A DNA stretch of 55,703 nucleotides from CAYPPK01 sp964412615 (GCA_964412615.1 CAYPPK010000005.1:1-55703); one strand, 5' to 3'; positions 40,286 through 48,370 are shown, numbered from the stretch's first letter. Made by a program: numbers and translations. Notes: generated from the letters alone by a model not told the origin.

Positions 40286-42064
40286 GTGAACTTTATTATC
40301 ACTCAATTAAAGCAAATTTTTCCTGACCGAGATTTCCGCAAGCTTTTCCGGAATTGGAAATTGCTTTCTCCAAGAAAAATACTTTACTTCCCGCATATAT
40401 TTTCCCAAGGCGAAAAGAGATTTTTGCTTCTTTTTTTGGCAATTGCCGTTTTATCGGGGAGCGCCTTTTGGCTGCGCCTCTATGTTGCCAATACTTCCAT
40501 TGCCCCCCAGGTTGGGAAAACCTATACCGAAGGAATGCTGCGCGAACCCAGGAATATCAATCCTATTTACGCCACTACTGACGGAGACCGCGATCTGGCC
40601 CGGCTTATTTTTTCCCGACTTTTTACTTATTCCGGAACCGGCGCCTTCGAGCCGGACGCCGCCGAAAGTTATGAAATAAGTCCGGACGGAAAAATTTATA
40701 CCGTAAAACTTAAAAATAATGTCTATTGGCATGATGGCAGACAACTTACCGCCGACGATGTCATTTTTACCGCGAAAACAATTCAAAATCCTTTATACAA
40801 AAGTCCGTTGCGAGCCAATTGGCAGGGAGTAACGGTTGATAAAATCGACACCCATACAATTAAATTTACGCTTAGGTCACCTTATGCCCCGTTTATTGAA
40901 AATCTAACTTTCGGAATCCTGCCCAAACATTTGTGGGAAAGCGTCAGCCCGGAACAGGCCTTATTGCACGAGCTAAATTTAAAACCGATTGGATCCGGCC
41001 CGTATAAATTCAGCAATTTGCGTCAAGCAAAAGACGGGTCCATTACCAGCTATGAAGTGCGTCTGAATTCTAATTATTATGGAGTAGGCCCGTGGCTTAA
41101 AAAAATTAATTTTGTGTTTTTTAAAAGCGAAGATGAAATGTTGGCTGCTTGGCAGAAAGAAAGGATTGATGGTTTTGGCCCTTTCCCTGCTAACCGAGCC
41201 CGGGAGTTAGCACGCGAAACCGTTAATATTTCGCCCATAACCATGCCCCGCCTTTTCGGCCTATTTTTCAATGGAAAAAACAATTCTATCTTGGCCGACA
41301 AAAAAATCAGGCAGGCCATCGCTCACGGTATAGATAAAAAGGAGATAGCCACTAACGTTATTTCTAGCGGTGCCATACCTGCCAGTTCTATGCTTCCCCT
41401 AGGAAGTTCCGGATACACCAGCGAAATAACTACTTACGCTTATGATCCTGGCCAGAGCAAAACCTTGTTGGAGAGTGCCGGCTGGAAGGATTCAGATGGA
41501 GATGGTATACGGGAAAAAAGCGTGAAAAAGGGAAACAAAACAGAAATTACTCCTCTTTCTTTTACCCTTACTACCTCTGATTGGCCTGATTTGTTAAAAA
41601 CCGCAGTGGCGGTGCAGACAGCTTTGCGGGAAATAGGCATAGAGGTACTAATTCAAAAATATCCATTATCTGAACTGGAATCAGCCGTAATCCGTCCACG
41701 TAATTTTGAAGTGCTTCTTTTTGGTCAGGTATATGGGTATGAGCCAGACCCGTTTGCTTTTTGGCATTCTTCTCAAATTAAAGACCCCGGATTAAATATC
41801 GCTCTCTACGCCAGTAAAAAAGCAGACCAGCTTTTGGAACAAGCGCGACAAATATCAGACTTAAAATCACGCGAAGCAAAATATGCAGAATTGCAAAAAT
41901 TGATCGCCGATGACCTCCCGGCCATATTTTTATATTCCCAACTCTATTTATATGCTTTGCCCAATAGCATAAAGAGTCCTGAAATATCCGTGATTTCTTT
42001 GCCCGCTGATCGTTTCAATGAAATTAACAAATGGTTCATAGAAACTCGCCGAGTTTTCCGGTAG
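40286..42064 (+). CDS. Extracellular solute-binding protein family 5 (peptide-binding type)
   Basis: A 592-residue membrane-anchored or secreted binding protein of the OppA/DppA type. Residues 1-65 include a basic region and one hydrophobic segment (RFLLLFLAIAVLSGSAFWLRL). The SBP5 core follows: NINPIYATTDGDRDLARLIFSRLF, SYEISPDGKIYTVKLKNNVYWHDGRQLTADDVIFTA-type motif, and IRQAIAHGIDKKEIA. The start is GTG. No permease or ATPase genes of an Opp transporter are adjacent. It probably captures peptides from outside the cell, fitting a scavenging lifestyle. Confidence 0.9.
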   Translation: MNFIITQLKQIFPDRDFRKLFRNWKLLSPRKILYFPHIFSQGEKRFLLLFLAIAVLSGSAFWLRLYVANTSIAPQVGKTYTEGMLREPRNINPIYATTDGDRDLARLIFSRLFTYSGTGAFEPDAAESYEISPDGKIYTVKLKNNVYWHDGRQLTADDVIFTAKTIQNPLYKSPLRANWQGVTVDKIDTHTIKFTLRSPYAPFIENLTFGILPKHLWESVSPEQALLHELNLKPIGSGPYKFSNLRQAKDGSITSYEVRLNSNYYGVGPWLKKINFVFFKSEDEMLAAWQKERIDGFGPFPANRARELARETVNISPITMPRLFGLFFNGKNNSILADKKIRQAIAHGIDKKEIATNVISSGAIPASSMLPLGSSGYTSEITTYAYDPGQSKTLLESAGWKDSDGDGIREKSVKKGNKTEITPLSFTLTTSDWPDLLKTAVAVQTALREIGIEVLIQKYPLSELESAVIRPRNFEVLLFGQVYGYEPDPFAFWHSSQIKDPGLNIALYASKKADQLLEQARQISDLKSREAKYAELQKLIADDLPAIFLYSQLYLYALPNSIKSPEISVISLPADRFNEINKWFIETRRVFR

Positions 42065-42153
42065 TTTGCATAATTTCTGTCTTCATGGTATAGTTATCAT
42101 ACCTTATTATCCTCCAGTAAAAACGCATTTTTTTGCGTCCAGTATAATGTTTG

Positions 42154-42237
42154 CCCCCCTGGCGGAACTGGCAGACGCGCTAGCTTCAGGAGCTAGTGAG
42201 AGAAATCTCGTAGAGGTTCAAATCCTCTGGGGGGCAT
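42154..42237 (+). tRNA. tRNA-Leu (anticodon CAG)
   Basis: An 84-nt tRNA with acceptor GCCCCCC/GGGGGGC, discriminator A, anticodon loop CTTCAGGA (CAG), a long class II variable arm (TGAGAGAAATCTCG) and T-loop GGTTCAAATCC. The 3' CCA is not encoded. A TATAAT box lies at 42144-42149, 5 nt upstream, without an evident -35 box. Confidence 0.96.
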
Positions 42238-42341
42238 AGCTAATATTTAGCCCTATTTATTAACTTAAGACGGATTATTTTGCCGTTTATCTCTTTGAGA
42301 TTTAGGCCCTATTTTATTCGTCAAATCAAAACATAAATAAA

Positions 42342-44135
42342 ATGAGAACGCAACGAACGATTGCCAGGCGCAAATTTACTCGACTGCCCGCTGGCCAAAT
42401 GCGACGCGGCTTCAGAGCAGAAAGAAAACAAGCCCCGCCAGAAATAAAATTTACCAGCCACGGCGAAAAGGGTTTGCTTAAATTTCTGCCTTTAGGCGGA
42501 TGCGGCGAAGTAACTCGCAGCATGTATGTCTACGAGTATGAAGACGATATAGTCATAGTTGATATGGGGCTGCAATGGCCGGATGAAGACATGCCCGGAA
42601 TTGATTACATTATTCCTAATATTGAATATCTTCGCCCCAAAAGCAAAAACATCCGCGGCATCATCATAACCCACGGACATTATGACCATATCGGTGCCAT
42701 ACCGCATCTTCTGCCGGCATTAGGAAATCCGCCTATTTATACCACCGCGCTTACGCGGGGCATAATTCTCAAGCGACAAGAGGACTTTAAGGGTGCTATC
42801 TCGCCCAAGATTGAAGTAATAACTACCGAATCAAAACTTACCCTAGGATCTTTAAAGATAGAATTTTTCCATGTCAATCACAATATTCCGGATAGCGTGG
42901 GTGTAGTACTAAAAACTCCGGTGGGCACGGTTGTCCATACTGGAGATTTCAAGCTTGACCATACGCCAGTAAACGAGCGGCCGGCCGATATTGCGCGCTT
43001 GAAAGAAATCAGCCAGGATGGCGTGCTGTTACTGGTTGCCGACAGCACCAATGCTTGGGTTTCCGGACGCCAAATATCGGAAAGCGACGTGCAGCGCGCT
43101 TTGGAAGAAATATTTAAAGTAGCTAAAGGGCGGATTATTGCCGCAACTTTTTCTTCCCTGCTGACCCGTATCCAGCAATTGGTTTGGCTTTCGGAAAAGT
43201 ATGACCGCAAGGTGGCCATTGAGGGCTATAGCATGAAGCAAAACACTGCTATCGCGCGTGAATTGGGCTATCTTAAAGTCCAGAAAAATACTCTTATTGA
43301 TGCCAAAGAAATCCATAAGTACCCGGAAAATAAAATCACTATTGCCTGCACCGGCGCTCAAGGCGAAGATCGCGCCGTTCTCATGCGCATCGCCAACCAC
43401 GAGCATAAAAATATTTTTCTGAATCCGACCGACTCGGTTATCTTTTCTTCTTCGGCCGTGCCCGGGAACGAAAATACCGTTCAGCGAGTGAAAGATCTGC
43501 TTTATAAGAAAGCCGGCAAAATTTATCACTACCAAAACATGGACATCCATGCGGGAGGACATGCACGAGCAGACGAGATACGAGACCTGGTGGATATCAT
43601 GAGGCCGAAATATTTTATTCCCATGCACGGCAATTACTTTATGCTCCGCGAAAACGTGGATATTGCCATTGAACGGGGTGTTGTAAAAAACAACGCCCTG
43701 GTGGTGGAGGACGGAGAGATTGCCGCCATTACCGCGCAGGAAATTAAAAAAATGAAGGAAAAAGCCCCGATGGATTACGTGATGGTAGACGGCTTAGGCA
43801 TAGGCGATGTAAAAGAAGTGGTTATCCGTGATCGCCAGCACCTGGCAGAAGACGGAATTTTTGTTATTATAACCATAGTAGATTCCAAAACCGGTAAAGT
43901 AAGAACCAGTCCGGATATTATTTCGCGCGGCTTTATATATTTGAAAGAATCGCAGGACCTGCTCAAAGAAGTGCGCCATCGCACCCGCCATATTGTGGAG
44001 GAGATAACCGTAGCCGAGGCACATCCCATTAACTGGGCGCATATTAAAGACAATTTGCGCGAAAAAATAGGCCAGTATTTGTTCAGCAAGACTCAAAGAA
44101 GGCCCATGGTATTGCCGGTGGTAATAGAAGTTTAA
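42342..44135 (+). CDS. rnj: Ribonuclease J
   Basis: RNase J is a metallo-beta-lactamase/beta-CASP endo- and 5'-exonuclease central to mRNA decay and rRNA maturation. Residues 1-40 are a basic extension. The catalytic domain has FLPLGGCGEVTRSMYVYEY, IIITHGHYDHIGAIPHLL (the HxHxDH zinc motif near residue 111) and VHTGDFKLDHT. The beta-CASP region includes GYSMKQNTAIARELGY and ending HAGGHARADEIRDLVDIMRPKYFIPMHGNY. Its 597 residues are normal. trpS follows 1 nt later. The 104 nt between tRNA-Leu and this gene hold nothing recognisable. Confidence 0.96.
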   Translation: MRTQRTIARRKFTRLPAGQMRRGFRAERKQAPPEIKFTSHGEKGLLKFLPLGGCGEVTRSMYVYEYEDDIVIVDMGLQWPDEDMPGIDYIIPNIEYLRPKSKNIRGIIITHGHYDHIGAIPHLLPALGNPPIYTTALTRGIILKRQEDFKGAISPKIEVITTESKLTLGSLKIEFFHVNHNIPDSVGVVLKTPVGTVVHTGDFKLDHTPVNERPADIARLKEISQDGVLLLVADSTNAWVSGRQISESDVQRALEEIFKVAKGRIIAATFSSLLTRIQQLVWLSEKYDRKVAIEGYSMKQNTAIARELGYLKVQKNTLIDAKEIHKYPENKITIACTGAQGEDRAVLMRIANHEHKNIFLNPTDSVIFSSSAVPGNENTVQRVKDLLYKKAGKIYHYQNMDIHAGGHARADEIRDLVDIMRPKYFIPMHGNYFMLRENVDIAIERGVVKNNALVVEDGEIAAITAQEIKKMKEKAPMDYVMVDGLGIGDVKEVVIRDRQHLAEDGIFVIITIVDSKTGKVRTSPDIISRGFIYLKESQDLLKEVRHRTRHIVEEITVAEAHPINWAHIKDNLREKIGQYLFSKTQRRPMVLPVVIEV

Positions 44136-44136
44136 T

Positions 44137-45123
44137 ATGCCTAAGCAAATTATTTTAAGCGGCATTCGTCCTTCGGGGATAATGCATATTGGCAATTATC
44201 TCGGAGCTCTTAAGCAATGGGTGGATCTGCAGGATCGTTACCGGCTTTTTGCCATGATCGCGGACCTGCATGCCATCACCACCCCGATTGCTCCGAAAGA
44301 ATTGAGCGAAGCCACCTTGGCAACCGCCATGTTTTATATTGCCTGCGGCATTAATCCCCAAAAATCCGCCATCTTTGTGCAGTCCCAAGTTCCCGCCCAT
44401 GCCGAACTCGGCTGGATTTTAAACACCATAACGCCCATTGGCGAGTTGGAGCGCATGACGCAATTCAAGGAAAAAAAACAAACCGCAGGAACCTTGGCCG
44501 GCCTTTTGAATTACCCGGTATTGCAAGCAGCAGACGTACTCTTATACCAAACCGACGTAGTCCCGATTGGCGAGGATCAGCTGCAGCATCTTGAATTTAC
44601 TCGCGCCCTCGCGCGCAAATTCAACAATCGCTTTGGCAAGACCTTCAAAGAGCCCAGGGCCTTAGTGCAAAAAGAAACAGCCAGAATCATGGCCTTGGAT
44701 GATCCGGCCAAAAAGATGTCAAAATCCGCTGCCAATCCCAATAACTATGTAGCACTCCTGGATTCTCCTGCCGATATCCGGCGCAAAATTAAAACAGCTG
44801 TTACTGATTCCGGCAAAGAGATTCGCTATAACGAAATTGATAAACCCGCTATCTCTAATTTAATTTCAATCTACGGTTCTTTTTCCGGACTTTCATTTAA
44901 AGAAGTTGAGCAGCAATATGCCGACAAGAGTTATGCCGAATTCAAAAATGGTTTAGCCGAACTTTTAATAGAAAAACTTGAACCTATGCAAGAACGATAC
45001 CAGGAACTTTTAAAAAACAAAGGGGACGTGCTGAAAATTCTCAAAGCAGGAGCAAAAAAAGCCGCAACCGCAGCCAATAAAACTCTCGCCGATACAAAAA
45101 AGAAAGCAGGATTTGTGCTCTAA
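44137..45123 (+). CDS. trpS: Tryptophanyl-tRNA synthetase
   Basis: This charges tRNA-Trp. The N-terminal SGIRPSGIMHIGNYLGAL contains the HIGH-type HIGN, and LQAADVLLYQTDVVPIGEDQLQHLEFTR is the Trp/ATP pocket. KKMSKSA is the KMSKS loop near residue 194. Its 328 residues are typical. It is cotranscribed with RNase J and ended by a bidirectional terminator. Confidence 0.97.
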   Translation: MPKQIILSGIRPSGIMHIGNYLGALKQWVDLQDRYRLFAMIADLHAITTPIAPKELSEATLATAMFYIACGINPQKSAIFVQSQVPAHAELGWILNTITPIGELERMTQFKEKKQTAGTLAGLLNYPVLQAADVLLYQTDVVPIGEDQLQHLEFTRALARKFNNRFGKTFKEPRALVQKETARIMALDDPAKKMSKSAANPNNYVALLDSPADIRRKIKTAVTDSGKEIRYNEIDKPAISNLISIYGSFSGLSFKEVEQQYADKSYAEFKNGLAELLIEKLEPMQERYQELLKNKGDVLKILKAGAKKAATAANKTLADTKKKAGFVL

Positions 45124-45128
45124 CCAGC

Positions 45129-45163
45129 AAAAAGAAAAAGCCTTTAAAAGGCTTTTTCTTTTT
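45129..45163. terminator. Bidirectional terminator behind trpS
   Basis: AAAAAGAAAAAGCC pairs with GGCTTTTTCTTTTT around TTTAAAA. A-runs and T-runs on the two sides serve both trpS and the convergent secreted-protein gene. Confidence 0.88.
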
Positions 45164-45171
45164 AGATTCTT

Positions 45172-45753
45172 TTATTTTCCTCCGCTAGGACCATCTGATG
45201 GATTAAATGATTGCAGAGTGTCTTCGCCTTGATTAGTGTTTGCCTGGCCCGGATCTTCGGTTGGTTCAGAAGGATTAAATGATTGTGCGGTATCTTCTCC
45301 TTGTTTAGCAGCCGTTTCTTCTGGGGTTTGCGTTGGCGGGGCAGGAGTGGTGTCAAAGAAACTGCCCAGCCATCCGAAAAGAGCACCAAATACAAATCCT
45401 AGAGCCCACCCAGCTACTGGCCCGCCGACTGCGGTACCGACAACATTTCCGACCACTGTGCCCACAACCGCAATCGTTTGCGCCACAGTCGGAGCACGTC
45501 CTTGAGCTACATTCAAAGCAAAACCTACGGTGGTCGGCGTATTAGGAGCGTCGTTGACTGCTTCTGTTACAGAACCATAGGTTGATTCGGAAGGCGCTTC
45601 AGAACGCCCGCCAGATTCAGGACCCTCAGACGTAGGGACAGCCGGGCCTGATGTCTCCGAGTATCCCGGCTGCCCAGCTTGAGCTAAAGACACTAAGGGT
45701 GCGGCCACTACTAAGAACCCGACCAAATATATACTGATTAATTTAGCGCCCAT
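45172..45753 (-). CDS. Secreted or membrane-anchored low-complexity protein, unknown
   Basis: A ~193-residue protein. It has an N-terminal signal segment (LISIYLVGFLVVAAPLVSLAQA, likely cleaved after AQA) and a Ser/Pro/Glu-rich linker. A glycine-zipper membrane region covers residues ~95-135 (TVVGNVVGTAVGGPVAGWALGFVFGALFGWLG). The polar tail repeats QGEDTAQSFNPS and QGEDTLQSFNPS. ATG 45753 is chosen over one five codons upstream because an AAGAG site precedes it and it follows the stop of the 61-residue gene. Glycine-zipper segments occur in pore or surface proteins; no family is assigned. Confidence 0.6.
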   Translation of the reverse strand: MGAKLISIYLVGFLVVAAPLVSLAQAGQPGYSETSGPAVPTSEGPESGGRSEAPSESTYGSVTEAVNDAPNTPTTVGFALNVAQGRAPTVAQTIAVVGTVVGNVVGTAVGGPVAGWALGFVFGALFGWLGSFFDTTPAPPTQTPEETAAKQGEDTAQSFNPSEPTEDPGQANTNQGEDTLQSFNPSDGPSGGK

Positions 45754-45757
45754 GGAA

Positions 45758-45943
45758 TCACTCTTCATAGGGATTTTTTTTTGGTTCTGAGCTTAAGAGC
45801 GTCATCCTTTTAATAGGTTTCCCGCCTGCGCCGCCTTTCGGTGGTTGGATAAAAAATTTGGAAAATAAAATCCTCAATAAGGACACAAAAGCCGACCCCA
45901 GAGCGGAGTAGATTAGTATGAGCACAGCCGAAGATATATCCAT
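45758..45943 (-). CDS. Small single-pass membrane protein, 61 residues
   Basis: One hydrophobic segment (SAVLILIYSALGSAFVSLLRILF) is followed by a basic Pro/Gly/Lys-rich tail. It ends 4 nt ahead of the next gene's start, so translational coupling is likely. Its size and position suggest a partner of the downstream exported protein; no family is recognised. Confidence 0.5.
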   Translation of the reverse strand: MDISSAVLILIYSALGSAFVSLLRILFSKFFIQPPKGGAGGKPIKRMTLLSSEPKKNPYEE

Positions 45944-45993
45944 AAATTTATGGTAGGCGTTATCTCTCTTCTAAACAACCTCCTTTATCCACA

Positions 45994-46581
45994 TCATAGA
46001 TAAAATCTCCATAACTTATTTCCCCATTTCCCGGCATAATTCACCCCGATTCGTTTGCCCTGTTGGATTGCGCTTGCTGGAACTCGAACTTTCCGATCCT
46101 CTATCCAGAGACCAGCTTTTTTATTGGCTGACCGGGCGTTGAGATTCCTATCAATTTCCAATTTTTTACATACTCTTCCCGGACCCTTAGTTTCAAACAT
46201 TCCAACATTCTGCAGAATGTTGGAATGTTTTGCCGACATGGCAACCGAGCGGATAAGCACGGCGGCTGGATACCCTTCTTTTTCGGTAACAATATTCAGG
46301 CAGCAATGCATTCCATACACCAAATAGACATACCAGTATCCGGATTTGCCAAACATAACCTCGGTTCGCGGAGTTTTGCCGCGGGCCGCCCGAGGCGAGC
46401 CCCGCCAAAGGCGGGAAGCATGCGAGGCCTTATCCTCCGGCCCGATATACGCTTCAACTTCCGTAATCATGCCTGAAATTATTTTCTGGCCGACTTTCCG
46501 AACCAAAAATTTACCCAATAAATCATGGGCCACCTGAAGGGTTGGGCGATTGAAAAAATTTTGCGAAAGAATTTTAGCCAA
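45994..46581 (-). CDS. Alkyladenine (3-methyladenine) DNA glycosylase, AAG/MPG family
   Basis: A base-excision repair glycosylase that removes alkylated purines. NFFNRPTLQVAHDLLGKFLV, TEVEAYIGPEDKASHASR (with the catalytic Glu), MFGKSGYWYVYLVYGMHCCLNIVTE and KGPGRVCKKLEI are family hallmarks. Its 195 residues are normal. Residues ~118-130 (KHSNILQNVGMFE) are encoded by a 36-bp perfect palindrome and replace the usual variable loop before the GPGR motif. It starts directly behind the malic enzyme stop. Confidence 0.92.
   Translation of the reverse strand: MAKILSQNFFNRPTLQVAHDLLGKFLVRKVGQKIISGMITEVEAYIGPEDKASHASRLWRGSPRAARGKTPRTEVMFGKSGYWYVYLVYGMHCCLNIVTEKEGYPAAVLIRSVAMSAKHSNILQNVGMFETKGPGRVCKKLEIDRNLNARSANKKAGLWIEDRKVRVPASAIQQGKRIGVNYAGKWGNKLWRFYL
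46195..46230. repeat. 36-bp perfect palindrome inside the glycosylase gene
   Basis: AAACATTCCAACATTCTG followed by its exact complement, centred on CTGCAG at 46212/46213. It is read in frame as part of the glycosylase. It resembles in-frame palindromic elements described in Rickettsia in principle, but the sequence itself is not one I recognise. Confidence 0.88.
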
Positions 46582-47730
46582 CTATGCTTTTATTGCTTGG
46601 GAAACGGTTTTTACCAGGCGCCGATCAAACATTCCCGGAACTATGCTTTGGGGGCCGGGATGGACCACCAACCCGGCGATGGCATGTGCGGCTTTTCTTT
46701 TCATTTTATCTGTAATTTGCCTTACTTGGTTATCTAGAGCTCCCCGAAAAACTCCGGGGAAAACTTGGGAATTATTCAATTGGTTCGGGAAATCGCTTCT
46801 TCCGGTTGCCGCAACCTTGGCGCCTGCTTTAAGAGCAACATCCGGCATAATTTCCGGCAGAGGATTGGCGAGGGCAAAAACAATAGCGTCTTTGGACATC
46901 TGGCGAATCATTTTTTCAGAAACCAAATTGGGGCCGGAGACGCCAATAAAGACATCGGCTCCTTTCAGGGCGTCTTCCAAATTTCCTTTTTTCTTTCCCC
47001 GATTGGTGATTTTTGCCAAAAGCCTTTTCTCTTGTTTTAGCCCCGGCCTGCCTTTATAAATAATTCCCTCTCGGTCGGTTACCAAGATATTTTTCCCTCC
47101 CTCCTGCAAAATTATTTTTACAATAGCCGTCCCGGCCGCGCCTGCTCCGCTGATTGCAATTTTTACTTTAGAAATGTTTTTTCTTACGACTTTTAGGGAA
47201 TTTAATAATCCGGCCAGGACAATAATGGCAGTTCCATGCTGGTCATCGTGCATAACCGGTATGGCAAGCTCTTTTTTGAGCCGTTCTTCAATTTCAAAAC
47301 AGCGGGGGGCTGAAATATCTTCCAGATTTATTCCCCCGAATCCCGGAGCGATGGCTTTTACTATTTTGATAATTTCCTCGCTGTCTTGGGTGGCCAGCAC
47401 CAGAGGAACAGCGTCTATATCGGCGAATTTTTTAAACAAAAGGCACTTCCCCTCCATGACCGGCAAGGCGCCTTCGGGTCCGATATTTCCTAGTCCCAGT
47501 ACTGCCGATCCGTCCGAAACCACCGCCACGCTGTTTCCTTTCATGGTATATTCTCTTGTTTGGCTTTTATTTTTGGCCAAAAAAGAGCTTACTGCTCCAA
47601 CTCCGGGCGTATAAATCAGACTTAAATCTTGCATATTCCGGACGGGAACTTTGCTCGCAATGGAAAATTTTCCCCTTGCTTTTTTGTGCAAAACCAAAGC
47701 CCTGTCCCCCACTGATATTTTTTTTGTCAT
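46582..47730 (-). CDS. NAD(P)-dependent malic enzyme
   Basis: Oxidative decarboxylation of malate to pyruvate. The N-terminal LSLIYTPGVGAVSSFLAKN, VVSDGSAVLGLGNIGPEGALPVMEGKCLLFKKFADIDAVPLVL, LEDISAPRCFEIEERLKKEL and MHDDQHGTAIIVLAGLLNSLK motifs are followed by the NAD-binding AISGAGAAGTAIVKIIL. Its ~383 residues match the short bacterial form without the phosphotransacetylase-like tail. ATG 47730 is chosen, since the open frame upstream runs into the tRNA-Glu precursor. It is transcribed after tRNA-Glu and before the glycosylase. Confidence 0.93.
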   Translation of the reverse strand: MTKKISVGDRALVLHKKARGKFSIASKVPVRNMQDLSLIYTPGVGAVSSFLAKNKSQTREYTMKGNSVAVVSDGSAVLGLGNIGPEGALPVMEGKCLLFKKFADIDAVPLVLATQDSEEIIKIVKAIAPGFGGINLEDISAPRCFEIEERLKKELAIPVMHDDQHGTAIIVLAGLLNSLKVVRKNISKVKIAISGAGAAGTAIVKIILQEGGKNILVTDREGIIYKGRPGLKQEKRLLAKITNRGKKKGNLEDALKGADVFIGVSGPNLVSEKMIRQMSKDAIVFALANPLPEIMPDVALKAGAKVAATGRSDFPNQLNNSQVFPGVFRGALDNQVRQITDKMKRKAAHAIAGLVVHPGPQSIVPGMFDRRLVKTVSQAIKA

Positions 47731-47740
47731 AAGGTTATTA

Positions 47741-47856
47741 CCCGCCCAAGTTTTGTCCACGCTCCCACCGGGATTCGAACCCGGGTTACTGGAATGAGAA
47801 TCCAGCGTCCTAGGCCTCTAGACGATAGGAGCATTTGTGGACAAAATTTGGGTGGG
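47741..47856 (-). repeat. 20-bp inverted repeat enclosing tRNA-Glu
   Basis: CCCGCCCAAGTTTTGTCCAC (47741-47760) and GTGGACAAAATTTGGGTGGG (47837-47856) are complementary except at two positions. They lie on either side of the tRNA. In the transcript they would extend the acceptor stem into a long double strand, a plausible processing substrate. Confidence 0.8.
47760..47832 (-). tRNA. tRNA-Glu (anticodon CTC)
   Basis: A 73-nt tRNA. Acceptor GCTCCTA pairs with TGGGAGC with one G-T pair; discriminator G. The anticodon loop ATTCTCA reads CTC, and the T-arm is CCCGGGTTCGAATCCCGG. CCA is not encoded. The 47833-47972 gap upstream holds two divergent promoters. Confidence 0.95.
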
Positions 47857-47877
47857 ACGATAGGGCCTAACCAGGGA

Positions 47878-47907
47878 ATTATAGCAACATAAGATATGTC
47901 TTGACAA
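47878..47907 (-). promoter_or_regulatory. Promoter of tRNA-Glu / malic enzyme / glycosylase
   Basis: On the minus strand TTGTCA (47902-47907), 18 bp, TATAAT (47878-47883). The tRNA begins about 45 nt downstream. Confidence 0.78.
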
Positions 47908-47927
47908 TTATCAAATTGGCGTTGCTA

Positions 47928-47955
47928 TTGCTTTTTTCAAAAAAAATGATATAAT
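47928..47955 (+). promoter_or_regulatory. Promoter of the GC-rich lipoprotein gene
   Basis: TTGCTT (47928-47933), 16 bp, TATAAT (47950-47955). It is followed by an AAGGAGG ribosome site at 47963-47969. Confidence 0.8.
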
Positions 47956-47974
47956 TAATAGTAAGGAGGATGCC

Positions 47975-48277
47975 ATGAACATCATGATCGTGGTCCTGCT
48001 CCTGGGTCTCTCCGTCGCCGTCGGCGGATGCATCGGCGGCGATTACGTCCTCTACCAGGCCGGAAAGCAGTTGTTCCGGCCGGGGTACGAACCCTATTTC
48101 GTTTATCCGCCAGGAGGCGGGGAACCGTACATAGCAATGGACTGCCGTCTCCCCGGTGCTTTTGACCGGGCGCGGCAGAAGGCACTCCCGGTTCGGAAAG
48201 AAACCGGGAGGTGGCCCGAGGTTCGGTGCCTTCCCGGCACCGAACCGGCAACCGTCAACCCGGGGAGCGCGAAGTAG
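47975..48277 (+). CDS. Putative GC-rich lipoprotein, 100 residues, unknown
   Basis: The N-terminus IMIVVLLLGLSVAVGGC looks like a signal peptide with a lipobox (VGGC), so Cys19 could be lipidated after export. The rest is Pro/Gly/Arg-rich (PGYEPYFVYPPGGGEPYIAMD). The start has a perfect AAGGAGG site 5 nt upstream. Codons end almost entirely in G or C, unlike every neighbour. The coding region folds into strong stems: GGCCGGAA/TTCCGGCC (48058-48081), CTCCCGGTT/AACCGGGAG (48185-48210) and GGTTCGGTGCC/GGCACCGAACC (48220-48246). It is either a recently acquired gene or a structured RNA that happens to be open. No family is recognised. Confidence 0.55.
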   Translation: MNIMIVVLLLGLSVAVGGCIGGDYVLYQAGKQLFRPGYEPYFVYPPGGGEPYIAMDCRLPGAFDRARQKALPVRKETGRWPEVRCLPGTEPATVNPGSAK

Positions 48278-48300
48278 CCCATGTGCTACCCGCGCTCCCC
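48262..48300 (+). other. Strong hairpin over the stop codon of the GC-rich gene
   Basis: GGGGAGCGCG (48262-48271) pairs with CGCGCTCCCC (48291-48300), with an inner GTAGC/GCTAC stem. The TAG stop lies in the left arm. There is no T-run; a real terminator follows. Confidence 0.85.
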
Positions 48301-48306
48301 CAACCC

Positions 48307-48345
48307 GCAGCCCTTCCGAAAGGAGGGGCTGCAAAAATTTTTATA
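48307..48345 (+). terminator. Terminator of the GC-rich gene
   Basis: GCAGCCCTTCC-GAAA-GGAGGGGCTGC forms an 11-bp stem (one G-U pair) with a GNRA loop, followed by AAAAATTTTTAT. Confidence 0.88.
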
Positions 48346-48348
48346 AAC

Positions 48349-48370
48349 AAAAGGCTGCTCGGCGAGCAGC
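48349..48370 (-). terminator. Terminator of the 79-residue gene and dcw operon
   Basis: On the minus strand GCTGCTC-GCC-GAGCAGC is followed by CTTTTGTTTAT. The stem abuts the stop codon at 48370. Confidence 0.78.

Noticed and set aside
42121..42149. Full promoter for tRNA-Leu
   Set aside because: A TATAAT is present but no -35-like hexamer lies at proper spacing; reported only as a note in the tRNA entry.
47879..48334. 151-codon minus-strand frame across the GC-rich island
   Set aside because: Opposite to the frame that has promoter, AAGGAGG site and terminator; GC-rich DNA gives long open frames on all strands.
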